The notes: a model not told the origin generated them from the letters alone. DNA of 42,554 bases from Planctomycetota bacterium (GCA_024277065.1 JAJRVY010000087.1:1-42554); one strand, 5' to 3'; positions 17,646-25,912 are shown, numbered from the stretch's first letter. A program made the numbers and translations.

Positions 17646-19418
17646 CTACTCGCCCCCGCGCGCCTCCTCCTCGCCTGCGGCGCGCTCGCGCGACGAGAAG
17701 CGCTCGGTGCCGCCCGGCCGCGAGGCGCCGCCGCCCTTGCGGAAGCGCGCCACGATCGCCGCCAGATCGTCGTCGCTGCGGCGCTCGGGCGCCGACAGCC
17801 GGTTCTGCGGCGTGCTCTCGATCTCGAGCGTCTGGGTCGGGAACGCGAACCCGACGCCCAGCTCTTCGGCCAGCCGCAGCACCTCGAGCATGAAATTCTG
17901 CCGCTCGCGCAGTTCCGCGTCCCAGTCCGGCACCTCGAAGAAGACGTACACGAGGATGTTCAAGGACGACGCGCCCCAGTCGTTCAGGTAGATCTCGAAG
18001 TAGTCGTGCCGCATGTGCTCGTTGGCGCGCACGATCTCGCGCATGCCGTGGCAGAAGGCCTCGATGCGCCGCGGTGGCGTGTCGTAGCGGATGCCGAGCG
18101 TGGTCTTGAAGCGGCGGTAGCGGCGCAGCCCCATGTTGTCCACGATGCCGTCCACGAGCTTGCTGTTCGGGACGCTGACGAGCGAGTTGTAGAAGGTGCG
18201 CACGCGCGTCGAGCGGAAGCCCACCTCCTCGACGGTGCCCTCGACGCCACCGAGGATCACCCAGTCCCCCACCTGGAACGGGCGGTCGAGAAAGACCGTC
18301 ACGGACCCGAACAGGTTGCGGATCGTGTCCTGGGCGGCGAAGGCCACCGCGACGCCCGCGACGCCCGCGCCCGCGAGCAGCGACCAGATGTCCGCCTCGA
18401 GGTTGTCGAGGATGAACAGGACGCCCATGACCGTGACGAGGATCTTGAGGCTCTTGCGGACGAGCGGCACGAGCTGGTCGTCGAGCCGCGACTCGGTCTC
18501 GGCCGCCGCCTCGGCGAGTCGTGCCGCAACGACGTCGGCGATGCGGTAGAGGATCAGGACGGCGCCCACCGACGCGAACAGCTTGGCCGCGATCTCGACC
18601 AGCCACTTGTTCAGATCGACGGGCACGACGGGCAGTTCCAGCAGCGGTCCCAGCAACGCGAACAGCGCCGCGACGCCGAACAGCCCCACGGCGCGCCCGG
18701 CGTTGCGCGCCGCCGCAGCGGCCTTCTCGAGCCAGCCCCGCCGCCCGAGCACGCCGCCGATCACACTCGCGACGAAGTAGGCGATGATCCTGTGCATGAA
18801 CCACGCGAGCACGAGCAGCAGCGCGAGTCCGAGCCACTGCCAGTGCTGCAGGAACAGCACGCGGCCGGCGAGTTGCGGGAAGCGCGCGGTCACGCGGTCG
18901 CCGATCGAGCGCGACGCGTAGCGCTCGACTCCCGACGCCTCGAACGCCATGTCCATGGCCGTGACGCGCGCGAGGGTCTCGGCCGTGAAGCGCCAGCCAC
19001 CCGGCTGCCGCTCGAGGGTCACGGCGCCCTTGGCCGTCATGAGCGACCAGGTGCGCGAGGTCCCGATCGCGGCGGCGTCGGGCCAGTCGCCCCACTCGAT
19101 GCGGCCGTTGTAGTCGAGCACGCTCTTCAGCGAGAGCGCGAGCTGCCAGCCCTCCGCGGCGCGGGCGTCGCTCCCCGCCCCCCCGAGGTCGAGGCACTCC
19201 AGCGCGCGGCTGCGCGCCGCGGCGAGGTCCGGGACGCGCTCCTGCGCCACGTCGTTGACCGCGCGCACGAACGTCGCGCCCGTCGCGCGCGGTGACGCGC
19301 GCTCGGCGGGCAGCGGCTTCTCGGCCCCGGCATCCTGCGCGAGGGCGCTCGTGGGGAAGACGGACGGGCCGACCAGGAGCAGCAGGACGGCAACGGCGAC
19401 GCGGGCTCGGTTCCACAT
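17646..19418 (-). CDS. MscS-family mechanosensitive channel with a secreted N-terminal domain
   Basis: A 590-aa protein. Residues 5-30 form a signal peptide ending Ala-Leu-Ala-Gln. Residues 35-185 are a periplasmic-type region. Membrane helices are seen near 190-215, 240-262, 275-297, 322-342 and the pore helix 348-372 (GAGVAGVAVAFAAQDTIRN). The MscS beta domain follows with FLDRPFQVGDWVILGG, GTVEEVGFRSTRVRTF and LVSVPNSKLVDGIVDNMG. The last 60 residues are charged and Gly/Arg-rich. Such channels release solutes on hypo-osmotic shock. The ATG start was chosen for its signal peptide; the frame upstream is Arg-rich. Its upstream region, shared with gmhA, contains a terminal-inverted-repeat element. 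Confidence 0.92.
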   Translation of the reverse strand: MWNRARVAVAVLLLLVGPSVFPTSALAQDAGAEKPLPAERASPRATGATFVRAVNDVAQERVPDLAAARSRALECLDLGGAGSDARAAEGWQLALSLKSVLDYNGRIEWGDWPDAAAIGTSRTWSLMTAKGAVTLERQPGGWRFTAETLARVTAMDMAFEASGVERYASRSIGDRVTARFPQLAGRVLFLQHWQWLGLALLLVLAWFMHRIIAYFVASVIGGVLGRRGWLEKAAAAARNAGRAVGLFGVAALFALLGPLLELPVVPVDLNKWLVEIAAKLFASVGAVLILYRIADVVAARLAEAAAETESRLDDQLVPLVRKSLKILVTVMGVLFILDNLEADIWSLLAGAGVAGVAVAFAAQDTIRNLFGSVTVFLDRPFQVGDWVILGGVEGTVEEVGFRSTRVRTFYNSLVSVPNSKLVDGIVDNMGLRRYRRFKTTLGIRYDTPPRRIEAFCHGMREIVRANEHMRHDYFEIYLNDWGASSLNILVYVFFEVPDWDAELRERQNFMLEVLRLAEELGVGFAFPTQTLEIESTPQNRLSAPERRSDDDLAAIVARFRKGGGASRPGGTERFSSRERAAGEEEARGGE

Positions 19419-19480
19419 GGCGTGGATTCGATCAGAGACGGCGACGAGCGCGAAACTCGGGCCAGCCCTGCCCGCGCGCC

Positions 19481-19648
19481 GGGGTTCGCGCAAGAGCAAG
19501 TTCCTGGGACCGAGGGCGAGCGAGACGGTGCAGGGCAAGGCGCCTCGACGACGCGACTCATTGCGGAGCCGAGTCGGGGAGGAGAGGCAACGCCGCCATG
19601 CGCCGTCGCAGCCGACCGAATCCCGGAAGTTGTTCTTGCGCGGGCCCC
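19481..19648 (+). repeat. 168-bp element with imperfect terminal inverted repeats (copy 2 of 3)
   Basis: Ends 19481-19504 and 19625-19648 are inverted repeats of 24 bases with four mismatches. The sequence matches the reverse complement of 5437-5601 almost throughout, with identical 20-40 base blocks in the core. Where the two copies differ in the arms, changes are partly paired: AGG/CCT in copy 1 becomes AAG/CTT here. It sits in the divergent gap between MscS and gmhA, 12 bases before the gmhA ATG, so it must overlap gmhA's leader. Confidence 0.85.
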
Positions 19649-19660
19649 TACCTTCGTTCC

Positions 19661-20281
19661 ATGACCGACAGCGATCCGATCCGCCGCGCGTTCGCGGACG
19701 CCGCGGCGACCCTCGACGCGTTCGTCGCCGACGCCGCGTGCCTGGCGGCCGTCGAGGCCTTCGCCGCTGCGGCGCACGCCACGCTGACGTCGGGGGGGCG
19801 CCTCTTCTCCTGCGGCAACGGCGGCAGCATGTGCGACGCCATGCACTTCGCCGAGGAGTGGACGGGCCGCTTCCGCGGCGACCGCGCGGCGCTGCCGGCC
19901 ATGGCCTTCAGCGACCCCGGGCACCTGACGTGCATCGCCAACGACTTCGGCTACGAGCGCGTGTTCGCGCGCATGGTCGAGGCCTACGGCAGGGCGGGCG
20001 ATCTGCTCGTCGTGCTCTCGACGAGCGGCGCGTCGCCCAACGTGATCGCCGCGTGCGAGGAGGCGCGGGCGCGCGGCGTCACGGTGATCGGGCTGCTCGG
20101 CAAGGGCGGCGGCGCCGCGGCGGCCCTCTGCGACATCGCCGTCGTGGTGCCCCGCGCGACGACGTCGGATCGCATCCAGGAGATCCACATCAAGGTGCTG
20201 CACATCGTCATCGAGGCCGTCGAGCGCCGCATGTTCCCGGCGCACTACGACGCCTCGGGCACCGTCGCCGAAGACGCCTGA
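19661..20281 (+). CDS. gmhA: Sedoheptulose-7-phosphate isomerase (SIS domain)
   Basis: A 206-aa single SIS-domain protein, the normal length for GmhA. It has the sugar-phosphate loop SCGNGGSMCDAMHFAEEWTG (residues about 46-65), including the active-site Glu region, then LLVVLSTSGASPNVIAA near 113 and the C-terminal helix SDRIQEIHIKVLHIVIE with the catalytic histidine. GmhA converts sedoheptulose 7-phosphate to D-glycero-D-manno-heptose 7-phosphate, the first step to ADP-heptose for lipopolysaccharide or S-layer glycans. No other heptose gene is in the window. The ATG at 19661 directly follows the repeat element. The crotonase gene follows after 23 bases with a GGAG site, suggesting one operon. 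DiaA, a paralogue, is the alternative identity. Confidence 0.88.
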   Translation: MTDSDPIRRAFADAAATLDAFVADAACLAAVEAFAAAAHATLTSGGRLFSCGNGGSMCDAMHFAEEWTGRFRGDRAALPAMAFSDPGHLTCIANDFGYERVFARMVEAYGRAGDLLVVLSTSGASPNVIAACEEARARGVTVIGLLGKGGGAAAALCDIAVVVPRATTSDRIQEIHIKVLHIVIEAVERRMFPAHYDASGTVAEDA

Positions 20282-20304
20282 GAGCGGAGGAGCGGAGGAG
20301 CCGC

Positions 20305-21069
20305 ATGGGAATCCTGATCGCGGACCACGGCGCCGTGCGCGCCCTCACGTTCGACCGGCCGGAGAAGCTCAACGCGTTCACGGCGGACATGTACAGCGCG
20401 CTCACGGCGGCGCTGCACGACGCGAACCACGACGACGGCGTGCGCGTCATCGTGCTCCAGGGCGCCGGCGGCGCGTTCACGGCGGGCAACGATCTGCGCG
20501 ACTTCCTGGACGCCCCGCCGTCGGGCGAGCACAGCCCCGCCGTGCGCTTCCTCTACGGACTCGTCGCGTGCGACAAGCCGCTCGTGGCGGCCGTCGAGGG
20601 GCCCGCGGTCGGCATCGGGTGCACGATGCTGCTGCACTGCGACCTCGTGTACGCGTCCGAGGACGCGCGCTTCCAGCTCCCCTTCGTCAACCTGGGCCTC
20701 TCGCCGGAGGCGGCGTCCTCCTACCTCCTGCCACGCGTCGCGGGTCTGCAGCGGGCATCGGAGCTGCTGCTGCTGGGCGAGCCCTTCAGCGCGCACCGCG
20801 CGCGGGAGGCCGGCATCGTCAACGAAGTGCTGCCCCACGAGGCCGTGCGCGATCGCGCGCTCGAGCGCGCCGCGGCGCTGGCCGCACGACCCGCAGCAGC
20901 CGTGGCCGCGACGCGCGAATTGCTGCGCGCCAGTCTGCGCGAGACGCTCGAGGACGTGCTCGGCACCGAGATCGAGGTGTTCGCCGGGCGTCTGGCGTCA
21001 CCGGAGGCCAAAGAGGCGTTCCGGTTGTTCATCGAGAGCCACGCGAGCGACGCGGCGGATCGCGCGTGA
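20305..21069 (+). CDS. Enoyl-CoA hydratase/isomerase family protein, isomerase-like
   Basis: A 254-aa crotonase-fold protein. Oxyanion-hole motifs are GGAFTAGNDLRDF near residue 54-66 and VEGPAVGIGCTMLLHCDLVYA near 98-118. The position of the first hydratase glutamate (Gly-Gly-Gly-Cys-Glu in classic hydratases) is threonine here (GIGCT). The second region keeps LGLSPEAASSYLLPRVAG with its glutamate. One glutamate instead of two is the pattern of delta3-delta2-enoyl-CoA isomerases (ECI2/PaaG-like). A role in degradation of unsaturated fatty acids or aromatics is inferred. Start ATG at 20305 with GGAG upstream; the next gene starts 7 bases after the stop. Confidence 0.88.
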   Translation: MGILIADHGAVRALTFDRPEKLNAFTADMYSALTAALHDANHDDGVRVIVLQGAGGAFTAGNDLRDFLDAPPSGEHSPAVRFLYGLVACDKPLVAAVEGPAVGIGCTMLLHCDLVYASEDARFQLPFVNLGLSPEAASSYLLPRVAGLQRASELLLLGEPFSAHRAREAGIVNEVLPHEAVRDRALERAAALAARPAAAVAATRELLRASLRETLEDVLGTEIEVFAGRLASPEAKEAFRLFIESHASDAADRA

Positions 21070-21076
21070 GTCCCCG

Positions 21077-21847
21077 ATGTCCGTGACGCCCTCGGCCTAC
21101 GCCAGCCTGCACAACCTGCTGCTGCGCGACATCACCGTCGGCGCCATCGCCGAGTCGCTCGTCTCGCTCGACGCCGGGACGCCCCACGAGGAGTTCGTGC
21201 GGCTCGCGCAGAGCCGCGGCTTCGCGGTCATCGGCGCCCGCGCCGAGGGCGTCGTCATGGGCTACGTCGAGCCGGCGCGCTCGCCGGACGTGCAGTTCAT
21301 CGAGGAGGGGCAGGTTCTCGCCCACGACATGCCGCTGCACGAGTCCATCCGCGCCCTGGACGCGCATCCGCGGGCGTTCGTGTCAACCTTGGGCGGCGTG
21401 TCCGGGATCGTCACGCGCGACGACATCGAGAAGGCCCCCGGGCGCATGTGGGTGTTCGGGATCGTCACCCTGATCGAGACGGCGCTGCGCGGCGTCGTGG
21501 CGCGGCGCCATCCCGGCGACGCATGGACGGTGATCCTCTCGCCGGCGCGCACGGCACGGGCCCACGAGCTGCAGGTCGAGCGACAGCGGCGCGGCGAGGA
21601 CGTGCCCCTGCTGGAGTGCCTGCAGTTCCACGACGTCTCGAACCTCGCCTTCCGGCACGAGGACGTGCGCCGCTCGTTCGAGCACTCGTCGCGCCGTGTC
21701 GCCGAACAGCGCATGAAGGAGTGGGCCAAGCTGCGCAACCACATCGCCCACTCGCAGGGCTTCGTGGCCCAGAACTGGGCGCTGCTCGCGCGCATCGCCG
21801 ACGGCGCCGGAGGCGGCGGCCTCGCCCGCCTGCTCGACCTGACCTGA
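21077..21847 (+). CDS. CBS-domain protein with a C-terminal HEPN-like motif
   Basis: A 256-aa cytoplasmic protein. Residues 15-120 look like a degenerate pair of CBS motifs: FAVIGARAEGVVMGYVEP and later AFVSTLGGVSGIVTRDDIEKA, the usual strand-helix ending of a CBS unit. CBS pairs bind adenine nucleotides. Residues 125-250 are helical and end with KEWAKLRNHIAHSQGF, which contains R-N-x-x-x-H, the catalytic signature of HEPN RNases. The combination suggests a ligand-controlled RNase or RNA-binding switch, but this is inference; the motif could be coincidental. It follows the crotonase by 7 bases and is probably co-transcribed. It is followed by a 368-base gap with two inverted hairpin repeats. 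Confidence 0.75.
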   Translation: MSVTPSAYASLHNLLLRDITVGAIAESLVSLDAGTPHEEFVRLAQSRGFAVIGARAEGVVMGYVEPARSPDVQFIEEGQVLAHDMPLHESIRALDAHPRAFVSTLGGVSGIVTRDDIEKAPGRMWVFGIVTLIETALRGVVARRHPGDAWTVILSPARTARAHELQVERQRRGEDVPLLECLQFHDVSNLAFRHEDVRRSFEHSSRRVAEQRMKEWAKLRNHIAHSQGFVAQNWALLARIADGAGGGGLARLLDLT

Positions 21848-21917
21848 GAAGGCGCCCGACCTCCGCCATGCGGTCGCGGCGACCGAGAGGCGCATTCGCG
21901 GCGGTCTCAGGACATCC

Positions 21918-21941
21918 GGGGGGACGACGTAGCGTCCCCCC
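21918..21941 (+). repeat. Covarying hairpin repeat, copy B
   Basis: Arms GGGGGGACG and CGTCCCCCC around loop ACGTAG, preceded by GGACATCC and followed by TACGGCG. Seventy bases downstream of the CBS-HEPN stop; copy C lies inverted downstream. Confidence 0.85.
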
Positions 21942-22099
21942 TACGGCGCGAAACGGCTGCCGGCGCCGACCGCCGTACAGGCCGTCGGCGCGCGACCATC
22001 CGGCCACGACGATGCTCCGCCGCCCGCCGCAGCCGTGCTCCCCCGCCCGCCGTCGCCGCGGTCCCACGAGGATCGTCCGCCCCCGCGCATCCCGCCGTA

Positions 22100-22123
22100 G
22101 GGGGCGGCCTACGTGCCGCCCCC
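22100..22123 (-). repeat. Covarying hairpin repeat, copy C
   Basis: Arms GGGGGCGGC and GCCGCCCCC around loop CTACGT, which on the minus strand reads ACGTAG as in copies B and D. The minus-strand flanks are GGGACGCTC (5') and TACGGCG (3'). It lies 92 bases before the kinase start. The rest of the 21848-22215 gap is GC-rich with no gene seen. Confidence 0.85.
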
Positions 22124-22215
22124 GAGCGTCCCTGGTGGCGACGACATGACGCCCGCTGCCCCCTGCGCCGCGATTCCGGCCTCGCGGGGGCGGCGTGCTC
22201 TTCGATACTGGTCGC

Positions 22216-25080
22216 GTGACAGATCACGACCCGCCGCAGCCGTCGCGCGACGACCTCTACGACGCGTACGTCGAGGCCGCGCTGGCGGGACGGGCGGCGC
22301 CGCCGGCGGAGTACGTCGCGCAGCACGGAGTCGATGACGCGGAGTTGCTCGGGCGCCTGCACGCCCTGCACGACGCCGCGCGGCGCGCCGTGGGGACCGC
22401 CGCCGCGAGCGACGACCTGCCGTTCATTCGCCTCGGGCCCTACCGCGTCCTGCGGCGCCTCGACGAGGGCGGCATGGGGATGGTCTACCTCGGCGTCGAG
22501 GAGCGCCTCGGGCGTCTCGTCGCGCTGAAGGTCCTGCGCCCGGAGTTCCAGGGCTCGGCCACGCAGGCGGCGCGCTTCGAGCGCGAGGCGCAGGTCGTCG
22601 CGCGGCTGCGGCACCCGGGCATCGTCACCATCTTCGGCGTCGGCGAGGAGGGCGGCGTGCGCTTCCTCGCCATGGAGTACGTCGAGGGCGAGGGCCTGGA
22701 CGAGGTCATCGCCCGCGCCGCGGAGGAGCGCCGCCCGCTCGCGGTGGCGATGGCCGTGCGCTGGGCGATCCAGGTCGCGGGCGCCCTCGACGCGGCGCAC
22801 CAGGTGGGCGTCGTGCACCGCGACGTCAAGCCCTCGAACGTGCGCATCGGGCCTGACGGCAACGCCATCCTCCTGGACTTCGGGATCGCCGCCGAGGAGG
22901 GCACGTCACGGCTGACCGTGGCCGGCGGCTTCCTCGGCACCGCCGCCTACGCAGCTCCGGAACAGCTCCGCCCCAAGGGCGACGTCGAGGCCGACGGGCG
23001 CGCGGACGTCTACTCCCTCGGCGTCGTACTCTACGAGGCCCTGACCGGCGTGCAGCCCTTCGACGGAGCATCCGAGATGGACACCGCAGAGCGCGTGATG
23101 GGCCACGCCGCGCAACCCGCGCGGCGGCTACGCCGCGACCTGCCCCGCGACCTCGAGACCGTGCTCCAGGTGGCGATGGAGCGCAACCCGGGGCGACGCT
23201 ACGCCTCGGCGACGGCCCTCGCGGCCGACCTGCGCGCGGTCCTCGAGATCCGGCCCATCGAGGCCCGCCGGCCGGGCCCCGTGCGCCGCGCGGTGAAACT
23301 GGCGCGACGACACCCGGCGGCGACGGCGGCCCTCGTCATCGGCGCGCTGGCCGTCATCGGTGCCTTCGGGGCGGAGAACCTGCGTCGGCGCCGCGCGGCG
23401 TCCGAGGCTCTGGAGGAGGCGCGGAGCGGCGTCCGCGACTTCCGCACGCTCTGCGAGGACTCCCGCACGGCCGAGGAACTCTATCGCCATCTCGACGGGC
23501 TGCTCGAGAGCCGCCACATGACGGCCGAGGACGAGGTCGCGTTCGCGGACGCCGGACGCCGCGTGCACACCAGCCGGCGGGAGCGCGAGGCCGAGTTCCA
23601 CGCCGTGCTGTCCGCGTTGCGCCGCGCCGAGAGGTTGCGACCGGGGATGGCCGGCCTCGACGACGTGCGCGCGTCGCTCTACGTCGAACGCTGGCGCGAG
23701 GCGCGCACGATCCACGACGACGACACGGCGACGTTCTATCGCCGGCTCGCACTGGCGCTGTCACCGACGGACGAGCTCGCCGCGCAGCTCCAGGGCACCG
23801 CGCGCGTCCGCGTGCGCTGCGACACGCCGGGCGCGACCGCGCGCCTCTTCCGCTGGGAGCTGCTATCGGAGATCGCGCCGGGCGGCGAGCCACGCCTCGT
23901 CCCCGTCCCGATCGGCGGCGAGCCCACGCTGCCTCCGGGCGCCTGGGCGTTTCGCGCCGTGACCTCGGGAGGCGGCCTCGACGCGGGCGACCTGATCCTG
24001 AGCGTGGACGGCCACGCGCCAGCGCCGGCGACGTGGAGCGAGCAGCGCGCGCGGCTAGCCGGGGACCGGTCCGGGACCGCGGTCACCGGAGAGGTCACGG
24101 GCAAGGTCCCGGTCGAGGTCCTGCGGCGCAGCGGCCGCGCGACGCTGCGGCTGCGGCCGGGGGCCGCGCTGCGCCTGACGACGCAGCCCCTCGAATGGGT
24201 GGCGGGAGCCGAGGCGCTCGTGCCCGCCGGCGTCGAGTGCCCCTCGGGCGCCGTACTGATCGTCACGCGCGCGCCGGGCCACGAGGAGAGCCGCGTCGTG
24301 ATCTCCCTCCGCGGCGAAAGCGACGCCGACGTCACCGTCAGGCTGCTCCCCGCCGGCACGACTCCCGCGGGCTTCGTGCGCATCGCACCACCCGCGACCA
24401 GCAACGTGGCGTCGTACTGGATCCAGGAACGCGAGGTGACGGCGGCGGAGTACCTCGTCTTCTTGAACTCGGAGGAGTCACGCGCGGCCATCGACGCGGC
24501 AGAGCGCCCGATCCTCTATCCCCGCAACCGCGCCACGGAGGGCGCGGGCGGTCACTGGCCGCGGAACGCCGCGGGACGCTACGGCCTGCCGGACGACGGG
24601 CGCCCGGACTGGCCCGTGACCGGCATCTCGTTCGAGGACGCCGCGGCGTACTGCCGTTGGTGGACGCGGCGCGCCCGCAGCCGCGGCGAGCCCTTCGTCG
24701 CGGCGCTGCCGACGCTTCGCGAGTGGACGCACGCCGCACAGCCGACGGCCGATCGCCTGTTCGTCTACGGCAACCGCTTCCACCCCAAGTGGGCCAACGG
24801 CTGCTTCTCGCGCGCCGCGGCGCGCATCGAGCCCGTGCTCGGATACCCGCGCGACGAGTCCGTCTACGGCGTCTTCGACCTCTCGGGCAGCGCGTGGGAG
24901 TGGACCGACGCCTGGTGGGACGAGGAAAAGGGGCTGCGGCGGGTCTCGGGCGGCTCGTGGGCCCGGGCGCCACGCGAGTTCTTCAAGGTCTGGGGCGGAC
25001 TGGGCTTCGCGCCGGACTTCGCCGGCGACGAGAACGGCTTTCGCCTCGTGCTCCGCCGCGGCGACACTGAACGGGAGTGA
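22216..25080 (+). CDS. Membrane Ser/Thr protein kinase with C-terminal FGE-sulfatase domain
   Basis: A 954-aa protein. The kinase domain (about 75-345) has the Gly-rich loop LDEGGMGMVYLG, lysine in VALKVLRPEF near 103, catalytic HRDVKPSNV near 200, DFGIAAE near 220 and AAPEQ near 248, so it looks active. A membrane helix at about 368-388 splits it from the outside part. Residues 395-560 are helical. Residues 565-700 include a PDZ-like piece (LDAGDLILSVDGHAPAP). Residues 718-950 are a formylglycine-generating-enzyme-like domain, with SYWIQEREVTAAEYLVFLN, WPVTGISFEDAAAYCRWW, GVFDLSGSAWEWTDAWW and GENGF-like DENGFRLVLR; this fold often serves as a ligand-binding module. The GTG at 22216 is preferred over one at 22195, but either is possible. 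It overlaps the sigma factor by four bases (GTGA). Confidence 0.92.
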   Translation: MTDHDPPQPSRDDLYDAYVEAALAGRAAPPAEYVAQHGVDDAELLGRLHALHDAARRAVGTAAASDDLPFIRLGPYRVLRRLDEGGMGMVYLGVEERLGRLVALKVLRPEFQGSATQAARFEREAQVVARLRHPGIVTIFGVGEEGGVRFLAMEYVEGEGLDEVIARAAEERRPLAVAMAVRWAIQVAGALDAAHQVGVVHRDVKPSNVRIGPDGNAILLDFGIAAEEGTSRLTVAGGFLGTAAYAAPEQLRPKGDVEADGRADVYSLGVVLYEALTGVQPFDGASEMDTAERVMGHAAQPARRLRRDLPRDLETVLQVAMERNPGRRYASATALAADLRAVLEIRPIEARRPGPVRRAVKLARRHPAATAALVIGALAVIGAFGAENLRRRRAASEALEEARSGVRDFRTLCEDSRTAEELYRHLDGLLESRHMTAEDEVAFADAGRRVHTSRREREAEFHAVLSALRRAERLRPGMAGLDDVRASLYVERWREARTIHDDDTATFYRRLALALSPTDELAAQLQGTARVRVRCDTPGATARLFRWELLSEIAPGGEPRLVPVPIGGEPTLPPGAWAFRAVTSGGGLDAGDLILSVDGHAPAPATWSEQRARLAGDRSGTAVTGEVTGKVPVEVLRRSGRATLRLRPGAALRLTTQPLEWVAGAEALVPAGVECPSGAVLIVTRAPGHEESRVVISLRGESDADVTVRLLPAGTTPAGFVRIAPPATSNVASYWIQEREVTAAEYLVFLNSEESRAAIDAAERPILYPRNRATEGAGGHWPRNAAGRYGLPDDGRPDWPVTGISFEDAAAYCRWWTRRARSRGEPFVAALPTLREWTHAAQPTADRLFVYGNRFHPKWANGCFSRAAARIEPVLGYPRDESVYGVFDLSGSAWEWTDAWWDEEKGLRRVSGGSWARAPREFFKVWGGLGFAPDFAGDENGFRLVLRRGDTERE

Positions 25081-25637
25081 AACCCGGCGATCTGTCACCC
25101 CTGCTCGGCGCGCATCGCAACGTGCTGCTCGGCTTCGTGCGCCGCCACGGCGGCCTGTGCCTGCGCCACGAGACCGAGGACGACCTCGTCCAAGGCGTCC
25201 ACATGCAGGCGATCGCCCAGGCCGCGCGCTTCGAGTACCGCAGCCACCCGGAGTTCGAGGCCTGGGTGCTGCGCATCGCCCGCGGCCATCTCTCGGACCG
25301 TCGTGCGTATTGGACCGCGTCGAAGCGGCGCCCCGAGCGGCTCCTGCGGCTGACGAGCGGCGACGGCCGCGCGCCGGGAGCCGTGCGCGAGCCCGCCGCC
25401 CGCATCGCCGGCCCCGTCACGCGCGCCGACCGCGCCGACCGCCTGCGGCTCGCCGAGGAGACGCTCACGCTCCTCCTGCCACGCGACGCCGAGCTCGTCC
25501 GCGGGCAGGCCGACGGGCTCACGCTCGAGGACGAGGCAACGCGCCTCGGCATCTCCTACGCCGCCGCCCAGAAGGCCCGCGAGCGCGCCCTCGAGCGCTA
25601 TCGCAAGGCGTTCGTGCTGCTCGCCAAGGGCCGCTGA
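25077..25637 (+). CDS. ECF-type RNA polymerase sigma factor
   Basis: A 186-aa protein of sigma-70-like build. Residues 8-80 resemble region 2: LLGFVRRHGGLCLRHETEDDLVQGVHMQAIAQA, with the acidic DDLVQ helix, then FEAWVLRIARGHLSDRRAYW as the -10 recognition helix. Residues 128-180 resemble region 4: LLLPRDAELVRGQADGLTLEDEATRLGISYAAAQKARERALER, a helix-turn-helix. The start GTG overlaps the kinase stop as GTGA, so translation is coupled and the kinase probably controls this sigma factor or its target regulon. Kinase-linked ECF factors are known in planctomycetes; the usual gene order there is sigma first, so the order here is reversed. Confidence 0.85.
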   Translation: MKPGDLSPLLGAHRNVLLGFVRRHGGLCLRHETEDDLVQGVHMQAIAQAARFEYRSHPEFEAWVLRIARGHLSDRRAYWTASKRRPERLLRLTSGDGRAPGAVREPAARIAGPVTRADRADRLRLAEETLTLLLPRDAELVRGQADGLTLEDEATRLGISYAAAQKARERALERYRKAFVLLAKGR

Positions 25638-25656
25638 CGGGCTCCCTGCGGTCTCG

Positions 25657-25867
25657 CACGCGGCCTCCTCGGGCACCACTTCGGACTTGGTTCAGAGTTC
25701 GTGTCGGCGCGCCGCGTGGCCTCCCATCTAAGGGTACAGAGGCTCGCAAGAGCCCCGGCAGAGTCCAACGGGAACGACCGCGAGTGCTGGACGTGCGAAC
25801 CAGCGGGTGCTTCCGGAGCGATGGAGAGGCGCCGGAAGACGTCACGAGGATCGGGAATAGCGCAGGC
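25657..25867. other. Gap between convergent genes with several self-complementary stems (possible structured RNA)
   Basis: No open frame fits this stretch. Perfect complementary pairs are: CACGCGGC (25657-25664) with GCCGCGTG (25711-25718); GGCTC and GAGCC around a GCAA tetraloop (25741-25754); GTCCA (25763-25767) with TGGAC (25788-25792); CTTCCGG (25810-25816) with CCGGAAG (25832-25838). It runs straight into the terminator hairpin at 25868. It could be the 3' UTR of the sigma-factor transcript or a small RNA. I do not recognise a known RNA family. GC-rich sequence gives chance stems easily, so confidence is low. Confidence 0.3.
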
Positions 25868-25889
25868 GGCGCCGGGGAGACCCGGCGCC
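25868..25889 (+). terminator. Strong hairpin terminator between sigma factor and acyl-CoA synthetase
   Basis: Stem GGCGCCGGG (25868-25876) with CCCGGCGCC (25881-25889), GAGA (GNRA) loop, followed by TCCTGTTGCTT. It lies 23 bases before the stop codon of the convergent gene and could serve both strands. The T tract is poor, as is common at this GC content. Confidence 0.65.
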
Positions 25890-25912
25890 GTCCTGTTGCT
25901 TCACGGGGCCGG

